This document shows, in pieces, positions 43,257 to 50,793 of a stretch of DNA of 64,000 bases. Location of the stretch: positions 2,480,001 through 2,544,000 of the forward strand of contig NZ_CP130427.1 in NCBI RefSeq assembly GCF_030518795.1. Direction: 5' to 3'. A program made the translations under genes and the position numbers. The stretch comes from Micromonospora sp. NBRC 110009 (GTDB lineage Bacteria; Actinomycetota; Actinomycetes; Mycobacteriales; Micromonosporaceae). The notes beneath the pieces are model-generated. The model was not told the DNA's origin and searched no databases. It worked only from the letters and a program-made list of their open reading frames with translations. Each line of letters begins with the position of its first letter. Position 1 is the first letter of the stretch.

Positions 43257-44378
43257 CTACAGGTTGCCGAAGGTGTCGTATCGGATGTTGCCCGGCGGGA
43301 CCTCGTCCGCGGCCAGCGCGCGCAGGGTGGCGCGGACCATCGGGGCCGAGCCGGAGACGTAGCAGTCGTGCGCGGTCCACGGGCCGTACCGGGTGACCAC
43401 GTCGGAGATGTCGCCCAACTCGCCGTCGAACTCCAGGTCGTCGCTGCACGCGGGGGTCACCGACAGCCACGGGTGGCCGGTCACCAACTCCTCCAGGCCG
43501 GGCAGGCCGTACAGCTCCGCCGGCCGGCGGGCCCCGTAGAAGACGTGCACCCAGCGGGTCCGGTTGAAGCCGGTCAGCTCCTCCACCAGCGCCTTGATCG
43601 GCGCCAGCCCCACCCCGCCGGCCACGCAGAGGACGTCGCGGGTGGACGTCCGGTCCAGCGTCATCGACCCCATCGGCGCGGCCACCCGTAGCAGGTCACC
43701 CGGCTTGGTCCGGCGGACCAGCGCCCCGGACACCCAGCCCGCCGCGCCGGCCGGCGTCCGGACGTGGAACTCCAGCACGTTGTCGTCGTTCGGGGCGTTC
43801 GCCACCGAGTACGTCCGCCACACCCGCGGGTGGTAGCGGGGCACCTCGATGCTGACGTACTGACCGGCCTGCCAGGGCAGCGGGTGCTGGAGGGCGCGGA
43901 CGGTCAGTACGGCGGTGTCCGGCCCGTGCCGCTCGTGGGTCAGCACCTCGGCGTGCCAGAACGGCGGGTTCTCGTCCGCCGTCGCGCCGGCGAGCATCCG
44001 TTCCGAGATGCTCGCGTACGCCTCCCGCCACACCTGGTCGTACTCCAGGTTCCAGCCGTCCCCCGCGGTGCTGCGCAGCGCGTCCAGCAGGGCGACCCCC
44101 ATGGTCTCGTAGTGCGCCGCCTCGACGTGGTACTTGCGGTGGTCCCGACCCAGCGCGCGAAGGTACCCGTCGAAGCTCTCCGGATCGCCGACCGTCTGGG
44201 TGGCGGTGACGATCGCGTCCAGGATCCGGTGGCCCTGCCCGTTCATCTGCACCGGGAACAGCCCGCGCAGCGCGGGGTCGAGGAGGAACAACCGGGCGTA
44301 GAAGTGGCCGCTGAGCTGGTCCCGGTCGTCCTCCACCAGGGCCCAGCTCTCCTTCAGCAGCCGCGCGAAGTTCTCCAC
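43257..44378 (-). CDS. Flavohemoprotein (globin plus ferredoxin reductase)
   Basis: A 373-residue protein. Residues 1-140 are a globin domain with B10-type Tyr in HFYARLF and proximal His in LGRDHRKYHV (about H80). Residues 150-370 are an FAD/NAD(P) reductase: RTYSVAN for FAD, GGVGLAPIKALVEEL for NAD(P), VSGSAPMVRATL near the end. Such proteins oxidise nitric oxide to nitrate with O2 and NAD(P)H. The start at ATG 44378 is preceded by a palindrome that may respond to NO. Confidence 0.92.
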   Translation of the reverse strand: MENFARLLKESWALVEDDRDQLSGHFYARLFLLDPALRGLFPVQMNGQGHRILDAIVTATQTVGDPESFDGYLRALGRDHRKYHVEAAHYETMGVALLDALRSTAGDGWNLEYDQVWREAYASISERMLAGATADENPPFWHAEVLTHERHGPDTAVLTVRALQHPLPWQAGQYVSIEVPRYHPRVWRTYSVANAPNDDNVLEFHVRTPAGAAGWVSGALVRRTKPGDLLRVAAPMGSMTLDRTSTRDVLCVAGGVGLAPIKALVEELTGFNRTRWVHVFYGARRPAELYGLPGLEELVTGHPWLSVTPACSDDLEFDGELGDISDVVTRYGPWTAHDCYVSGSAPMVRATLRALAADEVPPGNIRYDTFGNL

Positions 44379-44444
44379 GGGGGCACGCTCCTTCTCCTCA
44401 CGGGCGGATCGGCCCTCATAGAATCTCCACGGAGCGTGCGTGGT

Positions 44445-44465
44445 GGTCGCACAGAATGTGCGACC
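44445..44465. promoter_or_regulatory. Perfect palindrome in the flavohemoprotein promoter region
   Basis: GGTCGCACA (44445-44453) and its exact complement TGTGCGACC (44457-44465) with a GAA spacer. It lies 67 bases upstream of the flavohemoprotein start and 58 bases upstream of the divergent CPBP start. It could bind an NO- or redox-responsive repressor; the protein is not in the window. Confidence 0.6.
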
Positions 44466-44523
44466 GGCTCATCCTCCTCCCGAGCCGGTGTCGATCGGCC
44501 CCCACGTGCGGCACAGTGGTCCG

Positions 44524-45297
44524 GTGACGGTTGACGAGATCACCCGCCCGGTGTCCCGCGGGACCCTGGGCACCGAGACGCTGCTGGTGCTCGGTCTCTC
44601 CCTCGGCCAGTCGGCGGTCTACGCCCTGGTCTCGCTGATCGCCAAGCTGACCGCCGCCGGCCCGCTCGCCAAGCAGACCGCCTCGCTCAACACGTCGGCG
44701 TCGGCCCGGCCCTACCTCGACCTGACGTACCAGCTCCTGGGGATCTGCTTCGCGCTGCTGCCGGTGCTGCTCGCCGTACACCTGCTGGCGCGCGACCCGG
44801 GCGACCCGGCCCGGACGCTCGGGGTGGACCTGCGCCGGCCCGGGTCGGACCTGGCCCGGGGCGCGGGCCTGGCGGCGCTGATCGGCCTGCCCGGGCTGGC
44901 GCTGTTCTGGGCGGCGGCACAGCTCGGGATCAACGCCACCCTGGTCCCGGCCGCCCTGCCGCACCTCTGGTGGGCGGTGCCGGTGCTGATCCTCGCCGCC
45001 GTGCAGAACGCCGTGCTGGAGGAGGTGATCGTGGTCGGTTACCTGGTCACCCGGCTCGGGCAGCTACGGTGGCGGCTCGGCGCGGTGGTCGCGGCCAGCG
45101 CGGTGCTGCGCGGCTCGTACCACCTCTACCAGGGCTTCGGCGCGTTCGTCGGCAACGCCGTGATGGGCGTGATCTTCAGCCTGTTCTTCCTGCGTACCCG
45201 GCGGGTGGCCCCGCTGATCGTCGCGCACACCCTGCTCGACGTGATCGCCTTCGTCGGCTATGCGCTCCTGCCCCGGTCCTGGTTCGGCTGGCTCTGA
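44524..45297 (+). CDS. CPBP-family intramembrane metalloprotease
   Basis: A 257-residue protein from GTG 44524 with six to eight membrane helices. CPBP motifs: EE in NAVLEEVIVVGYLVTRLG, a His in SAVLRGSYHLYQG and a late His in VAHTLLDVIAFVG. Related to prenyl endopeptidases; in bacteria often immunity or processing factors. The last 40 bases overlap the end of the convergent EcsC-like gene. Confidence 0.85.
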   Translation: MTVDEITRPVSRGTLGTETLLVLGLSLGQSAVYALVSLIAKLTAAGPLAKQTASLNTSASARPYLDLTYQLLGICFALLPVLLAVHLLARDPGDPARTLGVDLRRPGSDLARGAGLAALIGLPGLALFWAAAQLGINATLVPAALPHLWWAVPVLILAAVQNAVLEEVIVVGYLVTRLGQLRWRLGAVVAASAVLRGSYHLYQGFGAFVGNAVMGVIFSLFFLRTRRVAPLIVAHTLLDVIAFVGYALLPRSWFGWL

Positions 45298-46733
45298 CCG
45301 GCGCGGCCCGGCCGGTAGAGGACGACCGCCCGCGCCGCCAGCCGCTCCGTGGCGGCCGCGTCGCCGGCGGCGGCGGTGAGCAGCGCGGCGCCCGGCAGCA
45401 GCCGCGACACCAGCCGCAACCCGAGCCAACCGCCGGCCTGCGCGGCCAGCGGCGTCGCCAGCCGCCACGCCGCCTCGGCCGCCCGGGGCCACGGCCCCGC
45501 GGCCGGCGCGCCCGCCGATCGGACCGCGTCCAGCGCCGCCCGGGCGGTCCCGACGTCGGGGTGCACCTGGGTCAGCACCAGCAGCTCGGGCACCCGGTCC
45601 GGATGACCCGGATCCCGGCCGTGGACCGCCGCCAGGTGCAGCACCAGGTTGGCCTGGGTCCAGAGCACCGCGGTCAGCTCCGCCACCGGTGCCAGCAGCC
45701 CGGCGCCTGCGGCGAGCGCCCCACCCGCACCGGCCAGCCGGACGAACCGCCGGGTCACCAGCCGGGCCAGCCCGTCGGCGTCCGCCGCCGGGTAGGCCCC
45801 ACGGGCCCGCCGCACCCAGTCCTCGGCGCGCGGCCCGAGGGTGTCCACCGCCGCGACGGCCAGCAGCTCCGGCGCGAAGCCCGGGTGGTCGAGCAGGCGC
45901 GCGCCCACCGCCCGCCAGCCCTCCCCCGGGGTACGCCCCGACTCCGCGATGACCTGGCTCGCCGAGGCGATGATCACCGGCTGAGCAGCCCTCGTCGTCT
46001 GCGGCGTGTCCGGCCCGGTGGCGGTCTCCGTCGAGAGGGCGGCAGGCGGCTGCGGGGCGTCCGGTTGCCCGGCGGTTGGCGGCTCGGCGGCGACCGTCTT
46101 CCTCGTCGCGGCGGTCTTCCGGGCGGGCGCAGCCTTCGTGGTCTTCGTCACCCGCCGGGTCCGAGCCGCAGCCGGGGGTTCCTCCGGAGCCTCGGCGCCG
46201 GCGGTGGCCGCCTTCCCCGCCGTCGCCTTCTTGGCCGCTGTGGCCGGCTCGATCGGTGTCGCCGCCTCGGCGGGTGCCGCCTTCTTCGCTGTCGCCGCCT
46301 TGGTCGAGGCGGCCTTCTTCGTCGGGGTCGTCTTCGTGTTCGTCGCGGCCGCCGGCGCGCGGTGGGCCGGCTTCGGGGTCTCCTCGGCCAGCGGGTCGGC
46401 CGGGCCGGTGTCCGCCGCTTGGGGATCGGCCCGGCGAGCGGGCGGCTCGGCGGCGGCGGTCTCCGCGGGCGGGCGTGGCCGGGGAGCGGCGGCGGGCGGC
46501 TCGGGTGTCCGGTCGGCGGCCGGGGCGGCCTGGGCCGGGTCGGGCGGCTGGAAGAGCACGGTGGGGGCCACCCTGGCCCGCCGGGCCCGGGGTGCCGTTC
46601 CGCTGCCGGCGTCGGCCTCGACGGGCGGTTCGGGCGTGGGCGGCGGGGTGAAGGTCGGCTTCGTGGAGCGGCTCCGCCGGGCGCTGGCGGCGGGCTCGCG
46701 ACGGGGCGGATCGCTCGGCGGCTGCTCCTGCAT
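45258..46733 (-). CDS. EcsC-like protein with a histone-H1-like linker
   Basis: A 491-residue protein from ATG 46733. Its first 270 residues are low-complexity: Pro/Arg-rich, then repeated KKA, TKA and AAP blocks (about 130-220) resembling the C-terminal tail of histone H1 and actinobacterial nucleoid proteins. The C-terminal part (about 265-480) has the EcsC pattern: helical bundles ending in RRFVRLAGAGGALAAGAGLLAPVAELTAVLWTQANLVLHLA. EcsC proteins are membrane-associated with unknown function. Its 3' end overlaps the convergent CPBP gene by 40 bases. Confidence 0.7.
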   Translation of the reverse strand: MQEQPPSDPPRREPAASARRSRSTKPTFTPPPTPEPPVEADAGSGTAPRARRARVAPTVLFQPPDPAQAAPAADRTPEPPAAAPRPRPPAETAAAEPPARRADPQAADTGPADPLAEETPKPAHRAPAAATNTKTTPTKKAASTKAATAKKAAPAEAATPIEPATAAKKATAGKAATAGAEAPEEPPAAARTRRVTKTTKAAPARKTAATRKTVAAEPPTAGQPDAPQPPAALSTETATGPDTPQTTRAAQPVIIASASQVIAESGRTPGEGWRAVGARLLDHPGFAPELLAVAAVDTLGPRAEDWVRRARGAYPAADADGLARLVTRRFVRLAGAGGALAAGAGLLAPVAELTAVLWTQANLVLHLAAVHGRDPGHPDRVPELLVLTQVHPDVGTARAALDAVRSAGAPAAGPWPRAAEAAWRLATPLAAQAGGWLGLRLVSRLLPGAALLTAAAGDAAATERLAARAVVLYRPGRAGQSQPNQDRGRSA

Positions 46734-46867
46734 ATCGATGGAGCCTAGCCGTGGACGTGACGTCGCACACGGCGGAAACACCGGGGGTGCGACCTCCATC
46801 GGTAGTCGCTTTGCCCCGGGTGGCTGTCGACCTGTATCCTCGGGCGCGGTGGTCTCCGGGCCACCAG

Positions 46868-46958
46868 GGAGACTTCGCCTAGTCTGGTCTATGGCGCCGC
46901 ACTGCTAATGCGGTTGGGGTCTTAAAGCCCCTCCCGGGTTCGAATCCCGGAGTCTCCG
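46868..46958 (+). tRNA. tRNA-Ser (GCU anticodon)
   Basis: A 91-base class II tRNA with paired acceptor arms GGAGACT and AGTCTCC, discriminator G, anticodon loop CTGCTAA (GCU, Ser codons AGC/AGU) and a long variable arm. 3' CCA not encoded. Confidence 0.96.
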
Positions 46959-46994
46959 CGCGGAAGCCGGGTGTGTAGACTGGCCGAGCAACAA

Positions 46995-47067
46995 GCGCCC
47001 GTAGCTCAACGGATAGAGCATCTGACTACGGATCAGAAGGTTAGGGGTTCGAGTCCCTTCGGGCGCA
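46995..47067 (+). tRNA. tRNA-Arg (ACG anticodon)
   Basis: A 73-base tRNA: acceptor GCGCCCG/CGGGCGC, anticodon loop CTACGGA (ACG, inosine-type Arg for CGN). Discriminator A at 47067. Its 3' half (47026-47070) is duplicated at 49750-49794, so it is the integration site of the element that follows. Confidence 0.97.
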
Positions 47068-47070
47068 CAG
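47026..47070 (+). repeat. attL: 3' part of tRNA-Arg
   Basis: 45 bases from CTACGG to GCACAG, matching 49750-49794 at 43 of 45 positions. It spans the anticodon loop to just past the tRNA end, the usual crossover for tyrosine integrases. Confidence 0.85.
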
Positions 47071-47077
47071 AGCAGGA

Positions 47078-47121
47078 GAAAGCCCCCGACCCGCCAGAAC
47101 GGCAGGCTCGGGGGTTCTTTC
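47078..47121 (+). terminator. Terminator after tRNA-Arg
   Basis: GAAAGCCCCCGA (47078-47089) pairs with TCGGGGGTTCTTTC (47108-47121), the right arm carrying two extra Ts. Lies between tRNA-Arg and the integrase remnant and may act for both. Confidence 0.7.
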
Positions 47122-47152
47122 GTATCCGCCGAGATCAGCGCCTGGACGCTCG

Positions 47153-47176
47153 TGGGAGCCACGCTGGGAGCCACGA
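47153..47176. repeat. Tandem TGGGAGCCACG near integrase 3' end
   Basis: TGGGAGCCACGC followed by TGGGAGCCACGA, back to back, just outside the integrase stop. The same tandem pair recurs at 49622-49645 near the other end of the element. Confidence 0.6.
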
Positions 47177-47181
47177 CGCCC

Positions 47182-47664
47182 TCATTGCCCGAACAGGGCA
47201 CGGGACATGGCCTCCGCAGCCGAGCGGCGGTCGCCTTTCATCAGGTGCCCGTACACATCCTTGGTGATCGCGATTGACGTGTGTCCGAGCACTTCCGAGA
47301 CGACGTGCAGCGGGGTGCCCTGAGCCAGCATCAATGAGGCTCCGGAATGGCGAAGCTCGTGCGGGTGCCAATGCCCGAGTCCGGCGCGCCTGCACAGCGC
47401 CGAAAGCCGATGGGAGAAGTTGTCCGGATCCAGCGGTGTGCCAACCTCGCTCGGAAAGATCAGGCCGTGGTCCTGCCATGCCTCGCCGGCTGCCAGCCGT
47501 TCCTCAGCCTGCCGAGCCCGGTGCCGGCGCAGCAGCTCCACCAGCTGGGGTGTGAGGTAGAGGGTTCGCCGTGAGCGGCGGGTCTTGAGTTCGCTGACTA
47601 CCAGGCAGGTTCGCCGGCCGGCCGCCGGATGGCGCTCCTTGATCCGCTTGACGCTGTGCGACAC
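47182..47664 (-). pseudogene. Tyrosine-integrase C-terminal remnant
   Basis: A 160-residue open frame with the catalytic end of a phage-type tyrosine recombinase: HELRHSGASLMLAQGTPLHVVSEVLGHTSIAITKDVYGHL contains the R-H box, His/Tyr pattern (HxxR, later H, then Tyr nucleophile). Normal integrases are 350-450 residues; the N-terminal arm-binding and core-binding domains and the first Arg are missing or cut off upstream, where an unrelated small gene fragment follows. It reads toward the tRNA, as tRNA-linked integrases do. Almost certainly inactive. Confidence 0.8.
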
Positions 47665-47811
47665 CGCCTGTGGAAGGACGCCACCTCAGGCGGCGGCGGG
47701 TGCCCCGCGCTGTACAAGACCGAGGGGGGCTACTTCGTGCAGGGCATCAAGCTGGACGACGAGACCCGGGCGCAGCTGCGCCAGCAGATGCCGGTCAAGT
47801 ACCGTGTCTAG
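47665..47811 (+). pseudogene. 3' fragment of a small actinobacterial gene
   Basis: A short plus-strand frame whose last ~43 residues read DATSGGGGCPALYKTEGGYFVQGIKLDDETRAQL to RV and stop at 47811. This matches the style of small cytosolic proteins found next to XRE/DUF397- or DUF6879-type genes in mycelial actinobacteria. Its 5' end is missing; the break coincides with the integrase break, so a deletion joined the two. Confidence 0.55.
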
Positions 47812-47935
47812 CGCCTGATCGCTGACCAAGATGCTGTAGTGATCACCAAAGACCCACGCCTCCGATGTGCGGACTCACGGCGGAGATGGGCTTCAGGTGG
47901 GGGTCAACGACGGACCGATGTGGCGTGGGTCCTGG

Positions 47936-48880
47936 CTAGGCGCGGGCCTGGCGGCGGAGGCCGAGGACGCCGGCGGTTAGCAGGGCGATGGCTCCGGTGA
48001 CGAGTGTCCAGAACCACGTGGCGCCGAGAACCCCGGGCTGACCCCAGGCGCCCAGGGCTCTGAGCGACAGCATGGCGATGATCAGTGGGATAAGCAGCAC
48101 CCCGGCCGCGATGGTGGCCCGGGCATCGACGGCAACCCACAGCAGGAAACCGGCCATCACGACAACAGTGGCCCCCGGTTGCAGGCCGATCGTCACGTCG
48201 TAGTCCGTCGGTAGCAGAAACACTGCGACCGGCACGGCGAGCAGCCAGGCCACGAACCGCCGCGTGCCCGGCGCTGGCCAGAGAGTTAACGGCACCATCA
48301 GCAGCGCGGCGAGCGGCAGCGGCCAGAGGGTTGAGTCAGTCATGGCGACGGCACGGATGAGCTCAAGCGGTGGATAATGGCGTTCACCGGTGACGCTGTC
48401 AACGCCGACCAAGACCAGGCGCAGAACGACCAGCGCGGCGGCGAGCGCGCTAAGCGTGGCCAGCAGGCCCAGTACGTATCGGCCGCCGGCTACCGCGACG
48501 ACCGCCGAGGCGGCGATGACGGTCACCAGTGGATAGATGAGCTCAGACGGGTACTCCACGCCGTCCGTGACCATGCGGGGAAGGACTCGGCCGGTCTCGG
48601 CCAGGCTGCCCGCCGTGGCATACACCAGCAGCAGGAGCACAGCCAGCCGTAGCGACCCACGGAACCTTTGGCTTGTCGAACGCGCGTCGTGCGTTCTGGC
48701 ACGGGTCTGCAATCCCCGTAGGACCAGCATCGCTCCCTCCCGCACCGTCGGGCGCCGCTGATCAGGGCCGGCCGCTTCCATGAGCGTGCCGATCATCTCA
48801 GCGCCGCGCTCACGTCGGTAGGGCCTGGGGTACGCCCGCAGCAGCAGCCGGTACCGCGCCTCAAGTACTTTCTGAGTCAT
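47936..48880 (-). CDS. Membrane protein paired with a PadR regulator
   Basis: A 314-residue protein with a ~60-residue cytoplasmic N-terminus (RLLLRAYPRPYRRERGAEMIGTLMEAA, a common PadR-partner start) and about seven membrane helices. Unrecognised beyond this. Its start overlaps the PadR stop (ATGA), so the pair is one operon. It lies inside the integrated element. Confidence 0.75.
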   Translation of the reverse strand: MTQKVLEARYRLLLRAYPRPYRRERGAEMIGTLMEAAGPDQRRPTVREGAMLVLRGLQTRARTHDARSTSQRFRGSLRLAVLLLLVYATAGSLAETGRVLPRMVTDGVEYPSELIYPLVTVIAASAVVAVAGGRYVLGLLATLSALAAALVVLRLVLVGVDSVTGERHYPPLELIRAVAMTDSTLWPLPLAALLMVPLTLWPAPGTRRFVAWLLAVPVAVFLLPTDYDVTIGLQPGATVVVMAGFLLWVAVDARATIAAGVLLIPLIIAMLSLRALGAWGQPGVLGATWFWTLVTGAIALLTAGVLGLRRQARA

Positions 48881-49209
48881 GCCGGCCTCACCGCCCGAAC
48901 GCGCAGCGCCGGCCGGTCGGTTACGACGCGCGCAGCCTGGATCATCCGATCGGCCTCGGCGCGAAGCACGGCAACGCCCTCGTCCGTGAGGTTGTAGTAG
49001 CGCCGGGCCCGACCGTTGACTACCTCCTCGTCGACGACGCGGAGAAGCCCTTCGGCGCTGAGCCGGTCCAGCGCCGCATAGAGCGTGCCGGCCGCCATGC
49101 GTACCCGACCGCCCGACAACTCCTCGGCGCGCTTGATGATCGCGTATCCGTGCAGTGGGCCGTCCATCAGCGCGGCGAGCGCAAAATAGCTCTGTTCGCG
49201 GATAGTCAT
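48877..49209 (-). CDS. PadR-family transcriptional regulator
   Basis: A 110-residue winged-helix repressor. ATG 49209 is used: the protein then begins MTIREQSYFALAALMDGPLHGYAI, the canonical PadR start, and lies at the promoter's +1. Wing: RVRMAAGTLYAALDRLSAEGLLRVV, then RARRYYNLTDEG. Likely represses its own operon through the palindrome upstream. Confidence 0.9.
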   Translation of the reverse strand: MTIREQSYFALAALMDGPLHGYAIIKRAEELSGGRVRMAAGTLYAALDRLSAEGLLRVVDEEVVNGRARRYYNLTDEGVAVLRAEADRMIQAARVVTDRPALRVRAVRPA

Positions 49210-49215
49210 GACGAC

Positions 49216-49244
49216 AAAATACTCAGTCACGATGAGTATGGCAA
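49216..49244 (-). promoter_or_regulatory. padR promoter with palindromic operator
   Basis: On the minus strand: -35 TTGCCA (complement of 49239-49244), 17-base spacer, -10 TATTTT (complement of 49216-49221). Initiation would be at or next to the A of the start codon (49209), giving a leaderless mRNA. The operator ATACTCA/TGAGTAT (49219-49225 and 49233-49239) fills the spacer. Confidence 0.7.
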
Positions 49245-49749
49245 GGTTGGCGCGGCAAGGTGGGAGTGTCACGCTCAGGCCCGCCACCTCGGCCCGCCGT
49301 ACGGTGCTGCGGCGAGCTTGCTACCGGATGCCCGCTATGAAAAGCGCCTGGCACGTGTCGTCCTGTTGGAACGAATGATCGATGGTGGCTTTCGCTCCGG
49401 TCGGCGCAATGTTCTTGGTTCGGCCCAGCTACGGCATCGTGACCGGTGAGCCGATGTCTACGAGCCGATGACGAAGCCGCGTCCGGACGGAGGCGGCAGC
49501 CGGGCCAACTGCGGGCCACAAGTGGGGGACCGGCCGGGGTAGTCCAGGCCACTCAGGACGCCATGGCCAGCGTTCCAACTGGCCGGGACCGGGCCCTTGT
49601 GCGATTCCGAAGCTGACAGTCTGGGAGCCACGCGTGGGAGCCACCGGGGCGGACTGGACCGGACGGGACGGGACCGATCGAGTTGCCGAGCGCTTGAGGA
49701 CCAGGACCAGGCGGACGGCATCGGACGGCCTTGGCATGGTCTTGGGAAT
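49240..49749. other. Degenerate right part of the integrated element
   Basis: 510 bases with no credible gene. Contains the tandem TGGGAGCCACG pair (49622-49645) also found at the integrase end. Otherwise I see nothing. Confidence 0.5.
49622..49645. repeat. Second copy of tandem TGGGAGCCACG
   Basis: TGGGAGCCACGCG followed by TGGGAGCCACC, same orientation as the copy at 47153-47176. Suggests that a second integrase 3' end, or part of the element's end, once lay here. Confidence 0.55.
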
Positions 49750-49794
49750 CTACGGATCAGAAGGTTAGGCGTTCGAGTCCCTTCGGGCGCGCAG
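49750..49794 (+). repeat. attR: partial copy of tRNA-Arg 3' end
   Basis: 45 bases, 43 identical to 47026-47070. Two substitutions (G to C near 49770, A to G near the end). It starts at the anticodon loop, so it cannot be a tRNA. Confidence 0.85.
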
Positions 49795-49798
49795 CAGG

Positions 49799-49837
49799 TC
49801 AAGGGCCGGTTTCCTGTCACGGGAAACTGGCCCTTGA
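49799..49837 (+). terminator. Hairpin next to attR, likely displaced tRNA terminator
   Basis: TCAAGGGCCGGTTTCC (49799-49814) pairs with GGAAACTGGCCCTTGA (49822-49837), one G-T wobble. Immediately follows attR; probably the original terminator of tRNA-Arg before the element inserted. Confidence 0.7.
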
Positions 49838-49897
49838 TCGTATTGACCCCCACGGCGGCTGATCCTGACGTGCCAGACTGCCGCTAGCATCGTCGGG

Positions 49898-50632
49898 ATG
49901 GCAACGCGGCTTGTGCAAATCAACATGAAGGCTCGGGACGACTCCGCGCTGGGCGGTTTCTGGGCGGAGCTGCTCGGCTGGGGAGTGTCCAGCGAGGGAC
50001 CCGGGGTGACCAACCTCGAACCCGAGGGCTTCGTCTACCCCGACCCCGTCGCTGTCTGCCTTGACCTCATCGTCTCCCCGGAACCCAAGACGGTGAAGAA
50101 CCGCGTGCACGTCGACCTCGCCACCACGTCGGCGGACCATCAGGCGGAGCTGGTCACGCGCCTGAAGGATCTCGGCGCAACACCGGCCGACGTAGGCCAG
50201 GGCGACGTGCCATGGACGGTCATGGCCGACCCTGAGGGCAACGAGTTCTGCGTGCTGGACCCCCGACCGCTCTACCGAGACACCGGACCGATCGCCGCGG
50301 TGGTGGTCGACTGCGCGGATCCGCGAGCCATGGCCCGCTTCTGGGGCAAGGCCATGGACTGGACCCTGCACGAGGTGACCGACCACAACGCGGTACTGCG
50401 CTCCGCCAAGGGTGTCGGCCCATATCTGCAGTTCATCCGCACACCCGACGTGAAGACCGTGTGGAACCGCGTCCATCTCGACGTCCGCCCATACCCGGGT
50501 GACGACCTGGAGGCCGAGGCGGTCAGACTGCGGACTCTCGGCGCCACCGCGATCGACCTGGACCACGATGTCCCGTGGACGGTCCTCGCCGACCCCGAAG
50601 GCAACGAGTTCTGCCTCCTCGCCCCAGCCTGA
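49898..50632 (+). CDS. Two-domain VOC-superfamily protein
   Basis: A 244-residue protein with two vicinal-oxygen-chelate repeats: residues about 1-125 and 130-244, each ending DVPWTVxADPEGNEFC. Such proteins bind or modify small molecules (glyoxalase, dioxygenase, resistance). No metal His is obvious at both usual places, so a binding role is possible. First gene outside the element. Confidence 0.85.
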   Translation: MATRLVQINMKARDDSALGGFWAELLGWGVSSEGPGVTNLEPEGFVYPDPVAVCLDLIVSPEPKTVKNRVHVDLATTSADHQAELVTRLKDLGATPADVGQGDVPWTVMADPEGNEFCVLDPRPLYRDTGPIAAVVVDCADPRAMARFWGKAMDWTLHEVTDHNAVLRSAKGVGPYLQFIRTPDVKTVWNRVHLDVRPYPGDDLEAEAVRLRTLGATAIDLDHDVPWTVLADPEGNEFCLLAPA

Positions 50633-50793
50633 CCCAAACCCTCGCCAGCCCCTCACCACGGCCACCAGCCCGGACTTTGCGACGCACCCTAGCCGGCATT
50701 GCCTACGAGTAACACGGTCGACGGGCAGCCATCCATGTTCGACGTTCGGCTCCCCGAACACCTACCGAGGCGAGAAGAACGACCCTCAGCAAG

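Noticed and set aside
45064..46770. Long frames opposite and within the EcsC-like gene
   Set aside because: Arise from the Ala/Pro/Lys-rich repeats; only one frame has a recognisable domain.
46905..47201. Minus-strand open frame containing the peptide CAPEGTRTPNLLIRSQMLYPLSYGR
   Set aside because: It is the antisense reading of the tRNA-Arg and tRNA-Ser genes, a well-known false gene.
49458..49853. Minus-strand frame with APEGTRTPNLLIR near attR
   Set aside because: Antisense reading of the partial tRNA copy, not a gene.
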